A program made the translations under genes and the position numbers. Below are positions 8,182 to 18,582 of a stretch of DNA of 31,656 bases, piece after piece. Numbering within the stretch: position 1 is the first letter of the stretch; each line of letters opens with the position of its first letter. The stretch is from Bremia lactucae (Eukaryota; Oomycota; Peronosporomycetes; Peronosporales; Peronosporaceae). Where the stretch lies: the NCBI RefSeq assembly GCF_004359215.1, contig NC_090610.1:11928735-11960390 (forward strand), written 5' to 3'. A model generated the notes under the pieces. It ran no database searches. It was not told where the DNA came from and was given only the letters and a program-made list of their open reading frames with translations.

Positions 8182-8664
8182 TGTAATGGGGCACACATCG
8201 GTTGGAGAACCGTTGTTGTGGTACATTTACTTTATGGGTAAAATACCCTTTTATCTAATTTTAAAATAGCTAGTTACTTAAATTCCATTTATTATGGGTA
8301 ATAATTGTGGTCGCCGCCAGATATAAATCTGGCGGCAACATCTATTTTAATTAGCTAGGGAAGGTTTTTAGATTTAAATAATTGAATAAACTTCAGTTCC
8401 CCTTTTGATCTAAAAGCGTTAAGTGTCTTCCTAAGGCTTGCGCATTGATCTGTAAGAGATAGAAGCCTTTCTAAGGCATATCCTCTTGGGCACGAGTTGC
8501 CACTTGGTTCTATGAACACCTGAATCCCTTGAACTAGAATTCCTTAAGCTTTAGTAGCTTGTACGACTCCCTGAGTTGTTAAACCCATTAGTTCAATAGA
8601 ACTAAGTGACTCTCTGAGTCTGAAAGTCTTCCTCTGACTTTAGGAGCGAGGTAGCTCCGCTACA
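8182..8664 (+). repeat. 5' LTR of element B (483 bp)
   Basis: Begins TGTAATGGGGCACACATC and ends GTAGCTCCGCTACA; its partner is at 15392-15875. A 10-bp perfect inverted repeat (GCCGCCAGAT/ATCTGGCGGC, 8313-8336) frames an ATATAAAT box, a possible TATA element presented on a hairpin. Further short hairpins (GGGTA/TACCC, TAGTTC/GAACTA) follow. Confidence 0.95.
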
Positions 8665-8666
8665 CC

Positions 8667-8684
8667 TGGTAGCACCCGTAGTCA
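8667..8684 (+). promoter_or_regulatory. Primer-binding site of element B
   Basis: Two bases after the LTR the sequence reads TGGTAGCACCCGTAGTC, beginning TGG as expected for pairing with a tRNA 3' CCA end. Elements G and H carry closely related sites (TGGTAGCACTTC...) in the same position, so the identification does not rest on one copy. I did not assign the tRNA. Confidence 0.75.
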
Positions 8685-8740
8685 ATCTAAGCCTGAGTCT
8701 TAAAAAGACTAATTTCTCACGAAAATAAGAGGTTCCAGAA

Positions 8741-9690
8741 TTGTCAGAAACGCAACGCGCCGCTTATGACAAACTCAAAACCTTATTCGGGCTTGAGCAC
8801 GTCAAATTTATTATCTCCCAGGGACCAGAGGTCCTGCATGCAAGGCTTGAAGCCTTCATCCGAAGCCTCCCTGATCGGTCAGGTACAGGACCATTTAGCG
8901 GCATCTATGCCAACCCGGTACTTCTCGGTACCTGACTCAGAGCCGAGGGCTCGCCCTCTTACTGTAAATGTGAATACATTTGAGGAAAACGTGGGAGAAA
9001 ATCCCTCTTTTTGGATTCAGCAGATGGAAATGTCCATTGATTCCGCCTTGTTCTTAACAGAACGGCAAAAGGTGGCTATGGCCATTTCCAAACTTGGAGG
9101 TAGAGCCATGGAGTGGGCACTATCGTGCAGCACGTCCAAAAAAGACGCTATTCCCTCATGGGATTCGCTGAAACAGCAAATGACCAGCATGTTTGCACCG
9201 CCTGATCAGGCTTTTCGCATGCGAGCACGGCTCCTAGCGACTCGACAGGGTAAAAGAGCCCTAGGGGACTTTGTCCAGGAGTTGAGAACTCTCTTGCATG
9301 TATGCACTAAGACCCGGTGCAAGAAGCAATTGTAGTGACCATATTTATGGGGGTCTCAATGAGGGCGTTGCCCGGACGGAATTGTTCCGATCTCATCCGG
9401 CTACGTTCGAAGAGGCAGTTGCCATAGCGCTACGCGCCGAGTTCGACTTTAAGTCTGCTCGCGTTAGCACGCCTGTGTACCGAACAAGCTCTTCGAGCAC
9501 ATAAGTTCCGTCTAATAGAGCGGAACCTATGCATCTAAGCCTCGTTGTGGAAGGGGAAGAGACTCTTCAAGCTGTGAAACAGCATAAGACCATCCGTAGA
9601 TGTTATATGTGCGGAAGCACGAAACATTTACGTCCGGCCTGCCCTCTTCGAAATTCGCGTAAAGTTCGAAAGAGCTCCAACCCTCCGACC
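8741..9690 (+). pseudogene. Element B gag with CCHC zinc knuckle, frameshifted
   Basis: Gag is spread over four frames. The first opens at a TTG (8741) rather than an ATG and stops at about 8935. The second carries the capsid-like part (PSFWIQQMEMSI, WALSC, DFVQELRTLL) to about 9335. The third (9298-9504) holds ELFRSHPATFEEAVAIALRAE. The fourth has the nucleocapsid knuckle CYMCGSTKHLRPAC at 9601-9642 (CX2CX4HX4C). Such proteins form the particle and bind the genomic RNA. At least three frame changes separate the pieces. The order and motifs leave little doubt about identity. Confidence 0.88.
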
Positions 9691-9691
9691 T

Positions 9692-9989
9692 ATGCCAGAG
9701 ATCTGGTACGGTGCGGGAAAACGTCGATACCCAGTAGGTGCGGGGCGCCCTACTGGGGAAGACCTAGGCTCTGTTGAACCTCTAGGAGGTGAGAATAAAC
9801 AGAACCTAGCTTCAATTAGCTCGGTGCTTAATGGCACGGGGCGAGAGTACAAGCCTGGCTTGCTAGTCGCTCAAGCGACTGTAAAGGGCTTTGATAAGCC
9901 GTGGTCAATTTTAATTGACTCAGGAGCGTCTTGCAATTATGCTCGACGCCTTTCCCTTGAAGGAAGTCAACAATACGTTGAGGCGCTTA
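9692..9989 (+). pseudogene. Element B protease, start only
   Basis: A retropepsin-like aspartic protease begins around 9831 with LLVAQATVKGF and reaches the catalytic motif ILIDSGAS, with the active Asp at 9917-9919. The coding sequence then runs into the N gap at 9990. Long frames that appear to cross the gap are not evidence of continuity. The protease would process the polyprotein. Confidence 0.8.
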
Positions 9990-10867
9990 NNNNNNNNNNN
10001 NNNNNNNNNNNNNNNNNNNNNNNNNNNNNNNNNNNNNNNNNNNNNNNNNNNNNNNNNNNNNNNNNNNNNNNNNNNNNNNNNNNNNNNNNNNNNNNNNNNN
10101 NNNNNNNNNNNNNNNNNNNNNNNNNNNNNNNNNNNNNNNNNNNNNNNNNNNNNNNNNNNNNNNNNNNNNNNNNNNNNNNNNNNNNNNNNNNNNNNNNNNN
10201 NNNNNNNNNNNNNNNNNNNNNNNNNNNNNNNNNNNNNNNNNNNNNNNNNNNNNNNNNNNNNNNNNNNNNNNNNNNNNNNNNNNNNNNNNNNNNNNNNNNN
10301 NNNNNNNNNNNNNNNNNNNNNNNNNNNNNNNNNNNNNNNNNNNNNNNNNNNNNNNNNNNNNNNNNNNNNNNNNNNNNNNNNNNNNNNNNNNNNNNNNNNN
10401 NNNNNNNNNNNNNNNNNNNNNNNNNNNNNNNNNNNNNNNNNNNNNNNNNNNNNNNNNNNNNNNNNNNNNNNNNNNNNNNNNNNNNNNNNNNNNNNNNNNN
10501 NNNNNNNNNNNNNNNNNNNNNNNNNNNNNNNNNNNNNNNNNNNNNNNNNNNNNNNNNNNNNNNNNNNNNNNNNNNNNNNNNNNNNNNNNNNNNNNNNNNN
10601 NNNNNNNNNNNNNNNNNNNNNNNNNNNNNNNNNNNNNNNNNNNNNNNNNNNNNNNNNNNNNNNNNNNNNNNNNNNNNNNNNNNNNNNNNNNNNNNNNNNN
10701 NNNNNNNNNNNNNNNNNNNNNNNNNNNNNNNNNNNNNNNNNNNNNNNNNNNNNNNNNNNNNNNNNNNNNNNNNNNNNNNNNNNNNNNNNNNNNNNNNNNN
10801 NNNNNNNNNNNNNNNNNNNNNNNNNNNNNNNNNNNNNNNNNNNNNNNNNNNNNNNNNNNNNNNNNNN
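9990..10867. other. Assembly gap inside element B (878 N)
   Basis: 878 ambiguous bases, a size that looks estimated rather than a default. The missing sequence should hold the rest of the protease and the protease-RT linker. Confidence 0.97.
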
Positions 10868-12136
10868 GCCTCTAAGAGGCGTATTGTTTCCACTCCAAGA
10901 CAGGATGGACATGAAGCGTGTATACCCTCACAAAGTGATACGAGTGAGCAATCGCATACGCTTGTAAATGGTGTAACCGGTAACATTGAGGGGGAAGTTA
11001 CTCTTGCGGCAAATCCCTTCGTTACATGCTCGTTTAGAGCTAGACGAGATGTCTATTGATGAGTGCGGTCGAACTTTAAAGGCTGGCGACTTATCTGAAA
11101 TGGTGGTCATTCGACCTATGGTTGAGTTAAACTCATCGTCACTTCTAGACGAAGCTGTCCTCGATGACACAAAAGTTGCACTAAGTGCGCGAAATGGGTC
11201 ATCGATTCTTAAAGATCGTACGGATCCCTTTTATTCCTTGATTAAGGAATTCCAAGATGTAGTATGTAATAACCCACAATCTGTTTTACCTACGGATAGA
11301 GGTGTTCGTCATGAAATTGGTTTGGTTCCGGGAACCAAATACTGTGTCACAAGACAATGGCCTTTACCAAGGGAGCAGTGTGGCGTCATTGACGATTTCT
11401 TCCGTGCTAAGCACGAGGCTGGAATGATACGAGAGAGCAGATCTCCTCATTCGACACCGACAATTTGTGTCAAGAAGCCAATTGGTAAATGGCGCATTGT
11501 ACATGCTTATAATAAGCTTAATGCTATCACTATACCAGCACATCCCTCCATTCCTAGAAAGGATGTTCTTCAGAACAATATGGTGGGATGTACAATGTAC
11601 AGTGCATTGGACTTAGTCGATGGTTACTACCAATTGCTCATGCGAGCTAGCGATATCCTGCTTACAGCGGTTGGCACCCCAAGCGGCAAGTTATGGGAGT
11701 GGCTGGTTATGCTACAAGGGCTTTCCAACGCCCCGGCGACATTTATTCGTCTAGTGACACAACTGTTTTGCCCTCATCGAGGTTGTGCACAGACTTATTT
11801 CGATCACATTTTTGTCCATTGCCGTGCGGAGCAGGGTCGGTCGGATATGGAAAACCATTTAAACCATTTGCGAGCAGTGCTTGAGTGTTTGCGCACAAAC
11901 AAATTGTATGCCAATGCGTCGAAATGAATTTTTGGCGCAAAAGTAATTCATTTTTTGGGTGCTTCATTGGAAAGCGAGGCCTTAGAGCGGATCCTGCTAA
12001 GGTAAAATCCATAGTAGATTGGCCGGTTCCTAAAAACCAAAAGGATTTACGTAAGTGGTTGGGTCTCGCCAGGTATTTACACAAATATAGCGAAAATCAC
12101 ACTGATATGGCTAGGCCATTATTTAATCTCCTTTAA
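10868..12136 (+). pseudogene. Element B reverse transcriptase, catalytic Asp substituted
   Basis: A long frame (10986-11927) carries RT motifs in order: [68 protein letters not shown], and the active-site region TYFDHIFVH. Family members have FDD here; base triplet 11805-11807 (CAC) encodes His in place of the second Asp. After TGA-type frame loss near 11927 the thumb continues in another frame (11940-12136: KSIVDWPVPKNQKDLRKWLGLARYLHKY) and ends at a TAA. The pre-RT part begins right after the N gap. The enzyme would copy element RNA to DNA, but this copy lacks a key metal ligand. Confidence 0.92.
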
Positions 12137-12149
12137 AAGGATACAGAAT

Positions 12150-12633
12150 GGTGCTAGACTAGCACCGAAAATAATGCTTTTCGAGCAGTTAAGGATAGTC
12201 TTATCCATGCCCCGATTCTGGCACTGCCAAACCCAAATTGGCCTTTCAGTGTCGTCTGTGACGCATCAGATTTTGCCATTGGCAGTGCTCTGTTACCAAC
12301 AGATGTTGAGGTCATGAACGTGTTATTGCGTTCGAGTCTAGACAGCTTAAAGCTGAGGAAAAGAACTACCCAGTTCATGACAAAGAGTTACTTGCTATGA
12401 AGTATGCTCTCGTCAAATTCAGAGTTCATCTACTCGGCTCTAAGCCGTTTGTGATTTATACAGATCACGCGTCATTACTCACGGCGACTAAGTCGCCCCA
12501 TCTCTCACAGAGAATGGCCCGATGGCTATCCTTTTCTGCAGAATACAACTTCGAGGTGAAGTATAAACCCGGAAAGCAAAATGCTTTGGCCGATGCGTTA
12601 TCACGCAGGCCGGATTATGAGCTTTCTCATTAA
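12150..12633 (+). pseudogene. Element B RNase H
   Basis: The Ty3/Gypsy-type RNase H shows VVCDASDFAIGSALL at about 12250-12295, then after a frameshift DKELLAMKYAL at 12382-12410, YTDHASLLTA, and the end motif NALADALSRRPDY. The frame terminates with TAA at 12631-12633, whereas in intact elements pol continues directly into integrase. It would degrade RNA in the RNA-DNA hybrid. Confidence 0.9.
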
Positions 12634-14219
12634 ACGACTATCTCGTCACCTATTCCTGAATTAATCCGTTCGGCTTACGCCAAGGATGAACAGTGTGTAG
12701 CTCTGCTACGAGCTTCAAAGAACTCGGATTCAGGTATTAAATTACCGGCACGTTTGCGTGCAAGGTTACATCGATTTTCTATCGATAATAACCTGTTGCT
12801 TTTTTGCACATACATCGCGGACCCTCCGCGTGTCGGAGTTCCTCATGATGAGGATTTGAAGTACCAAATCCTCTATGAGGCACACGATACTGTCCTTGGT
12901 GGTCATCTCGGTAGAGAAAAGACCTACGGCTCTATAAGCCAGAGTTATTGATGGCCCAAACTTTATAAATGGGTCAGCACATGTGTTCGTACATGCGAAA
13001 CGTGCCAACGGGTTAAACCTCGGCACATGCTGCTGCGCCACTAGCGAGTCTTCCCGTTCTCATCGGATGCTAGGAGTCCATTAGTATGGATTTTGTTTTG
13101 GGCTACCGAAAGATTCAGCCGATAACTCCGGTATAGTGGCCTTTGTCGATTGTTTAAGCAAAATGGCTCACTTAGCGGCCGTGCCGGATTCCATTGATGG
13201 AGAGGGCACAGCTAAGCTGTTCATCGATCGCGTGTTTCGACAACACCGTTTGCCAGTGGCAATTGTCTCTGATCGGGATCCCCGTTTCACGGGTAAATTC
13301 TGGAAATCAATTATCCGAGTGCTTGGCACCAGATTGGATATGTCCACTGCGGACCATCCGCAGACCGATGGTCAAACTGAACGTGTCAATCGCGTCATTG
13401 AAGACGTTTTTCGCAGCGTGTGCTCAGACACCAAAGCGCTGGAGCTCCATGCTCCCAGTAGTGGAATTTGCGTTAAATAACGCTGTTCATGCCTCTACAG
13501 TCTATACTCCGTTCTATATAAATTGTCTTACCCACCCGCGCGTTCCACTAACGATACCACTGCGTAATTCAGGGCTTGGTGGGGGAGAATTGGCCGATAG
13601 GCTTGCTGATATCAGCCCTGTTACCGTTCGGAAACAAGTATTCGAGTTTCTCGCGACGCGATTTAGTGTCTTAAGACATGTAAGGGATACGATGGCTGAT
13701 AGCCAAGACAAACAAAAAGAACAAGCAGATGCCAAAGGCAGAAGCTGTATTAATTCTTATATGGTCGGAGACCGAGTTTTACTAAACGCTAAAAACCTAC
13801 CTACCGACTTGGTTTCCGCGGTCTTCAAGACTAAAGTGCGTCCGCGCTTTATTGGACTATTTACAGTCGTGGCCAAGAATGGCCTAGCTTATACGCTAAA
13901 CCTTCCTAGCAAGCTGCGTACACACCCAGTGTTTTACGGTGGCTTTCTTAAGCCATATCGGGACCCTTCCCACGTGGACTTGAAGGCGCTTGCGCCGAGA
14001 CAGGCGGTCGTGCCGCCTATTGCTGCATCCTCACCAGGATGTCCAGCTGGCCCTCTAAACGAGGCCGCTGACGCTCCAGCGTCGAAAGACGGTCCCGAAC
14101 CGCCTCAAAAGAGCTCTCAACCTGAGCAAGGACCTCACGAAGAAGTTGCACCTCGTGTCGTAGAGCATCAAATGCTCCGCCAAAATTTCGGCCCCCTCCC
14201 GCGCTGCTTGGTGCGCTGA
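12634..14219 (+). pseudogene. Element B integrase, with stops and a frameshift
   Basis: The zinc-binding HHCC part spans about 12880-13020 (GGHLGREKTYG, then CVRTCETCQRVKP), broken by a stop at about 12949. The DDE core follows: MDFVLG at 13086, AFVDCLSKMAHL, IVSDRDPRFTG and HPQTDGQTERVNR, including both visible Asp and the Glu of QTE. A frame change near 13460 leads into the C-terminal part (FALNNAVHAST, RPRFIGLFTVV, HPVFYGGFLKPY) and a Pro/Glu-rich linker that stops at about 14219. It would insert element DNA into the chromosome. Confidence 0.9.
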
Positions 14220-14449
14220 AGAGCCTTCAGTTTCATGTGGAGAAAGTTTTAAAGCGACGTCGTCATGAGGGTCAATACCAGTATCTGGTGAAGTGGCTAG
14301 GGTACCCCTCTTCTGAAAACTCTTGGGAGTTCGAGGTACCACTTCGGCAAGATTGCCCGTACGCCGTTACGTTTTTGAGCGCCAAGCTCATGGTCAACTC
14401 GCGTCAAACGACGCTTCCCACCACTAAACGTGGGACTAGGTGGATCTAA
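14210..14449 (+). pseudogene. Element B chromodomain
   Basis: In a different frame from the integrase linker, FHVEKVLKRRRHEG, YQYLVKWLGYPS and ENSWEF form a recognisable chromodomain, ending at a TAA (14447-14449). It belongs at the C-terminus of chromovirus integrases, so a frameshift near 14215 has cut it off. Compared with the element A chromodomain (RGYPP...DSWEPR) it is clearly a different lineage. Confidence 0.85.
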
Positions 14450-14794
14450 AGCCTCAGTGCGGCTTCGATCCTTGGTTGTACGGTCAATCGAAGCACTGAA
14501 ATATTGGCTAGGCCTTTCTTCGTTTTGTGGCATAAATGTCGAACGTAATTGGCCTTTATCCTTAAGCTTAGCAAAGTCGAAGCGAAGCTTCCGGTCCAAA
14601 CGAACATCACCTCTATCTGCAGACTCTCTGATATTCCAGATATTACGGAGTTTGCGGGACCGGTGAACCCATTTCTCAAATGAGACTTCGTTTTCAGTCC
14701 TTGTTTCGTTTGGAAACAAAACGATCGGAATTTCCCTCATGGAGGTCACCGAAGCCCCACGGTCTTGATCACATAAACGCGTCAGATACTGGCT

Positions 14795-15226
14795 TCACGT
14801 CATTACCTTCGGCGTAAGGTATTGCTCATGAAGGGCGTCGCGAGAAGCGATCTCCTCCGGCGTCCTCGCCGGGTCACCAGAGATCCAGATGGCCAAGCTA
14901 TGACCCGCTATCTCTTTGAGACGCTCGTCCGCACTAAGCGGAGTGAATCTATATTCACTATGAGCCTTAGCTTTCGCTATTTCGGCAGCTCGACGACGAG
15001 CTCTTTCCTCTATGAGGATTATCTGCTCTTGCTCTTCATCGAGCGGATTCGTAATGATGTTGGACTCAGGGTCCCGTTTCCTGCTCAACGCAGTTAAGAC
15101 ATCAGCGGGACCACGTTCTGGGAACGGATTCGATGCTCGCCAACGTTCGTCCGGAGGAGAAGGCGTGAGCGAACGCCGCTCTTTTTCCTCTTCCTCTGAT
15201 TGAGAGTGACTTTCAAAGTCCACCAT
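14795..15226 (-). CDS. Element B: antisense open frame between pol and 3' LTR
   Basis: Counted from MVDFESHSQS (Met at 15226) the frame gives about 143 residues. An upstream Met inside the 3' LTR would give 203. It is highly charged: an Asp/Ser/Glu-rich start, SLTPSPPDERW, then a helical Glu/Arg-rich stretch (EEQEQIILIEERARRRAAEIAKAK), broken here only for length, and LSADERLKEIA. No known domain is recognised. A further antisense stretch at 14297-14749 (EVSFEKWVHRSRK) may be its continuation after a stop. Its position mirrors the antisense frame of element A. An antisense promoter in the 3' LTR could drive it, but none was identified. It could also be a chance frame. Confidence 0.45.
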   Translation of the reverse strand: MVDFESHSQSEEEEKERRSLTPSPPDERWRASNPFPERGPADVLTALSRKRDPESNIITNPLDEEQEQIILIEERARRRAAEIAKAKAHSEYRFTPLSADERLKEIAGHSLAIWISGDPARTPEEIASRDALHEQYLTPKVMT

Positions 15227-15380
15227 TCCCTCATTGTCGAGGAAGGTGCTCAGAGTCTGTGACTCACGCTTGATTGTCATTAGACAAAGGAATGGAAAAC
15301 ACAACGAAACATTTAGCTGTTTAGGTTCCAACCTTATAGAGGAAATGAAGCGAATGTTGTCACTCGGTGTCAACAGTCTG

Positions 15381-15391
15381 ATGAGGGAGGG
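15381..15391 (+). promoter_or_regulatory. Polypurine tract of element B
   Basis: ATGAGGGAGGG directly precedes the TGTAATGGGG start of the 3' LTR, the expected site and composition for plus-strand priming. Confidence 0.75.
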
Positions 15392-15875
15392 TGTAATGGG
15401 GCACACATCGGTTGGAGAACCGTTGTTGTGGTATATTTACTTTATGGGTAATTTACCCTTTTATCTAATTCTAAAATAGTTAGTTACTTAAATCCGATTT
15501 ATTATGGGTAATAAATGTGGTCGCCGCCAGATATAAATCTGGCGGCCAAAATCTGTTTTAAGCAGCTAGGGCAAAGTTTTTAGATCTAAATAATTAATCA
15601 AAGTTCAGTTTTATTTTGATCTTAAAGCGTTAAGTGCCTTCCTAAGGCTTGCGCATTGATCTGTAAGAGATAGAAGCCTTTCTAAAGCATATCCTCTTGG
15701 GCACGAGTTGCCACTTGGTTCTACGAACCCCTGAAACGCTTAAACTAGGATTCCTTAAGCTTTAATAGCTTGTACGACTCCCTGAGTTGTTAAACCCATT
15801 AGTTCAATAGAACTAAGTGACTCTTTGAGTCTGAAAGTCTTCCTCTGACTTTAGGAGCGAGGTAGCTCCGCTACA
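15392..15875 (+). repeat. 3' LTR of element B (484 bp)
   Basis: Same ends as the 5' copy at 8182-8664 and alignable throughout. The hairpin around ATATAAAT is conserved exactly (15523-15546), while many nearby positions have changed. The flanking GCACC is the right half of the target duplication. Confidence 0.95.
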
Positions 15876-17099
15876 GCACCTTTCGGACATCCGCTCTTAT
15901 TACTCATCCATATGATTTTGCAATATATGGATAAACTCTTGTTGTCTCTGCATATCTGCATCGAGTAGTGCATGTGCTTAGCATTAACAGATTAAGCACT
16001 GACGGACGAAGGATATATGTCTCGTTATATACTTGCTATTTCTACTTAAGTCTCCGAAGCTGTAATGTAAATCGTTGACATCGTAATTAGTCTACTTCTT
16101 AAGAGCAAGGTAATTGGTGAATAGGCTTCAGCATGAATTGCGCCTAATTTGGTAGCCTTGTCGCTGCCTTTAACGTAGTGATGGACTCTGCCGCAGCATC
16201 GCAATGTGCCTCGGACGTGGCCACACGCTGTAGGAGCACTAAAAAACCCTTAATTTGCTCCAACTGAGCAAATTAAGGGTTTAAGCTTTGGCCAGGCTAA
16301 AAGCCTGGCCAAAGCTTGCACGCGAAATTTCTGCGCCGAGTGCTCGGCCACCTCTCGATGATTCCTGGAGAGGTGTGGGAAATGAGTCCAGTCGAATTGA
16401 GGCTCATCCTATTGACATGCTTAATAAGACGGGTCGTGTGAAGGACTACTAGTGCTATCGAGTGTAGCTGAGATATTCTAGAGCAGCCTCGCACTACAAT
16501 ACACACACCTTTGGGCACCGCAGGGAAGCGGTTCAATTTGTATTTTTTCGCGTACCCACGAGGTAGTGCTGAGTGCCTAAGGCGACGTCACATAACAAAC
16601 TTGTACTTTAATCAAGTAGCGTCACAGAAGCCGTTGCCCGTCTTCCCGTGCAAACTGTGTAATAGGAAGTAATGAAAGTCTGATTAAAATTTAATTGAAT
16701 CGAATATAAAAATATCAAATTTTAATGCCATCTCTGTAGATTTGCATCCCGTCATGATGAGCGCATTTATTTTATATACCCCGGCTCGAAGATGACGTCA
16801 AACCCAGATGTCATCCGCTTTAAAAAGAATGCGTCTGTGTGTATCACAGCCTCTTAAAACGGCAATCGAACAAGAAATGTTAACGTCGCTGTTTTACTGC
16901 TGCAGCGGTTGTAAGTATCCATCTTGCAAAGAGAGCTACTTATCTGCATTAGATATTATTATTTGGTTTGAAGCGAACGTTTCGCAATAGGAGGCTTAAG
17001 GTTATTGTTGAGTTATAAGAGCAAAAAGCCGATAAATTAGTGTGATATATCGCTCACGGCAGGCCTGATTTCCCTAAACAAACTTGTTGGAAGCCTTCA
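15876..17099. other. Subtelomeric sequence without recognised genes
   Basis: The continuation of the sequence at 7498-8181 after the element B insertion. Small frames exist (minus 16536-16297, 79 codons; plus 16808-16990, 60 codons), but their translations match no family I recognise and they lack supporting context. The only clear structure is the double hairpin at 16244-16317. Confidence 0.5.
16244..16317. repeat. Two back-to-back perfect hairpins
   Basis: Hairpin 1 has 17-bp arms (16244-16260 and 16266-16282) around a 5-nt loop, CAACT; the left arm reads AAACCCTTAATTTGCTC. Hairpin 2 starts at the very next base, with 16-bp arms (16283-16298 and 16302-16317; left arm AAGCTTTGGCCAGGCT) around AAA. 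The arms of the two are unrelated. Neither shows a single mismatch, which is notable amid decayed sequence. Possible readings are a small folded RNA, a miniature inverted-repeat element, or a replication-slippage product. Confidence 0.9.
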
Positions 17100-17242
17100 A
17101 CGACCACAAATAATCAGTTGCGTCTCTGAAGTAACCCGTCAAGTCACCAAAGTTGTATGTGGCAAGGCTCAGGATGAGCTTCGGCGTGAGCAGGCTCGGA
17201 ACGACTGTTAAAACGCCCGGCATTATCAACCGATGCAAATAC

Positions 17243-17800
17243 GAATGAACCCGCCCAAGTTTGATAGGTGTAGTTCACACGATTGTCCACGTGCACAGCA
17301 ACCGGACTATGTCCCACTTGCGCGGTAAGGCCTCAGAATGGGCTTACTCAGCGCTAATGGCGGACACTAAGGCGTTTCCTTCATGGGCACCTTTTAAAAA
17401 GGGCCTATCGCGATGAACCATGCCGTAGCCCGTTCTTGAACGTTTGCACCTTAAGGTATCGAAGACGGCAGTAATAGATGCCGACAGCGAATGCATCTCC
17501 TGCATTAACTCTTGCAGAGTCGCTCTGCCTGTCGTCCTTTAAAGCCCCCTTGCAGCAGCACTTCGTTGTTCGGCGGCTGCAACATGGCGCGAATCTTTGT
17601 CTTAAAGATCGCCGTCGAAGATATAATAGGCAATCCGAATTTTCTAGGTTGAGGAGTATTACCTGAAATAGTGCCTCGGGGACAGCTTGGTTTGTTGTCG
17701 TCCGAAAGCTAGATGTCATTCATATGGAGTTGGGCAACGCAGAGATTGTATGCTACAAGAGCGGTCATAGGATGGCTCGCTGTTATGTCAGAGCAGCTGC
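17243..17800 (+). pseudogene. Element C gag with an inverted middle segment
   Basis: Plus-strand gag starts MNPPKFDR at about 17245 and, after a frame change, reads GKASEWAYSALMADTKAF to about 17400. The next expected gag portion is present but on the minus strand: 17405-17640 read in reverse gives LLQ-, QEM- and TFKNGLRHG-like gag sequence, with its C-terminal end nearest 17405. Plus-strand gag then resumes at about 17725 with MELGNAEIVCYKSGHRMARC, a nucleocapsid knuckle missing its second Cys (CYKS). The simplest reading is a roughly 230-bp inversion inside gag. The inverted part is less certain than the two flanks. Confidence 0.65.
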
Positions 17801-18082
17801 TGGAGCTAAGACGCCTTCCATATTTGATAGGCGATGGCAAGCACCAGCGTGAACAGCGCATGATTTGATGTGCTTCAGCACGGCTTGGAATCTGCTGAGA
17901 ATTAGTCAATCTCTTTGCAATGACGTGAGATCTGCTCCTGTTCGAATAAAAGGAAGGAATGATCCACGAGGTAGTCGGACCAGTTCCAGAAGAGACCTGG
18001 GTTTACTTTTGCTCGTCGTCTGCAATGGACGAGATTATCTTGGATACCGAAAAGAAGAAACGGTTCGCTGCTCATGAGAGAG

Positions 18083-18480
18083 TCCTATGTAGCCAAAACG
18101 GCAGTAATCACTCCAAGCGGTATGCTGTGGGGGTGGCTTGTGATGCCTCAAGGGTCGAAAACGCATCGGCGACATTCAACCGAGTAGTAGCTCACGTTAT
18201 GCGTCATCACCGTACTGACGCACCCCATTATTTGAAAAAATAAACGATGTATTGGTGCATAGTAGGGCCTAGGACGGTCTGAGCGAAATAGTCTCAAGCG
18301 TCATTTGGACTCTTGGTTAAAGACTCCGGGCGACGCCCAATTGCAATTCAACTTGCAAAGTGCATCATGGGGTCCCCGAGATACCTGTACTGGGCTACGT
18401 CGTAGGTACACATAGCTTACGAGCACACCCATAAATAAGGTCAAGTCTGTAAAGGAATGACTAACCTCACGTCACGTGAA
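18083..18480 (+). pseudogene. Element C reverse transcriptase remnant
   Basis: Fragments in alternating frames match the RT palm and its continuation: TAVITPSGMLWGWLVMPQGS, FNRVVAHVMRHHR, then VLVHSRA and VPEIPVLGYVVGTH. The YFDD-type active site has been replaced by YLKK followed by a stop at about 18241-18243, so the domain is destroyed. Confidence 0.78.
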
Positions 18481-18582
18481 CGGTCTGCACCAATTTCTAA
18501 AGCTCGCTAACTACTTGCATAAGTGGAACAAAATCATGTTAGGCGCACTAAGCCCTTGTCTATTCTTCTCTAACGATGCAAA

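Larger units (their letters stand above)
8182..15875 (+). mobile_element. Element B: full-structure chromodomain Ty3/Gypsy retrotransposon, inactivated
   Basis: A complete LTR retrotransposon layout in Ty3/Gypsy order: LTR, primer-binding site, gag with zinc knuckle, protease, RT, RNase H, integrase, chromodomain, antisense frame, polypurine tract, LTR. The flanking pentamers are GCATC (8177-8181) and GCACC (15876-15880), a 5-bp target duplication with one change. The two LTRs differ at roughly 35-40 of about 484 positions by eye (around 92% identical), indicating an old insertion. Several frameshifts and stops in gag and pol, plus a substituted catalytic Asp in RT, mean it cannot be autonomous. 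An 878-N gap removes the protease-RT junction. Confidence 0.93.

Noticed and set aside
9692..11059. Long open frames crossing the 878-N gap
   Set aside because: They are open only because N codons are not stops; the two sides are protease and pre-RT and need not be in the same frame.
16244..16317. Hairpins as intrinsic terminators
   Set aside because: The sequence is eukaryotic and no T-run follows at the expected place.
16808..16990. 60-codon frame with a Cys-rich patch
   Set aside because: Short, with no recognised motif, promoter or homologue; chance is likely. A secreted small protein is not supported because no signal peptide is evident.
17709..17909. Minus-strand frame opposite the element C knuckle
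   Set aside because: The plus strand encodes a recognisable gag knuckle; the minus frame is its shadow.
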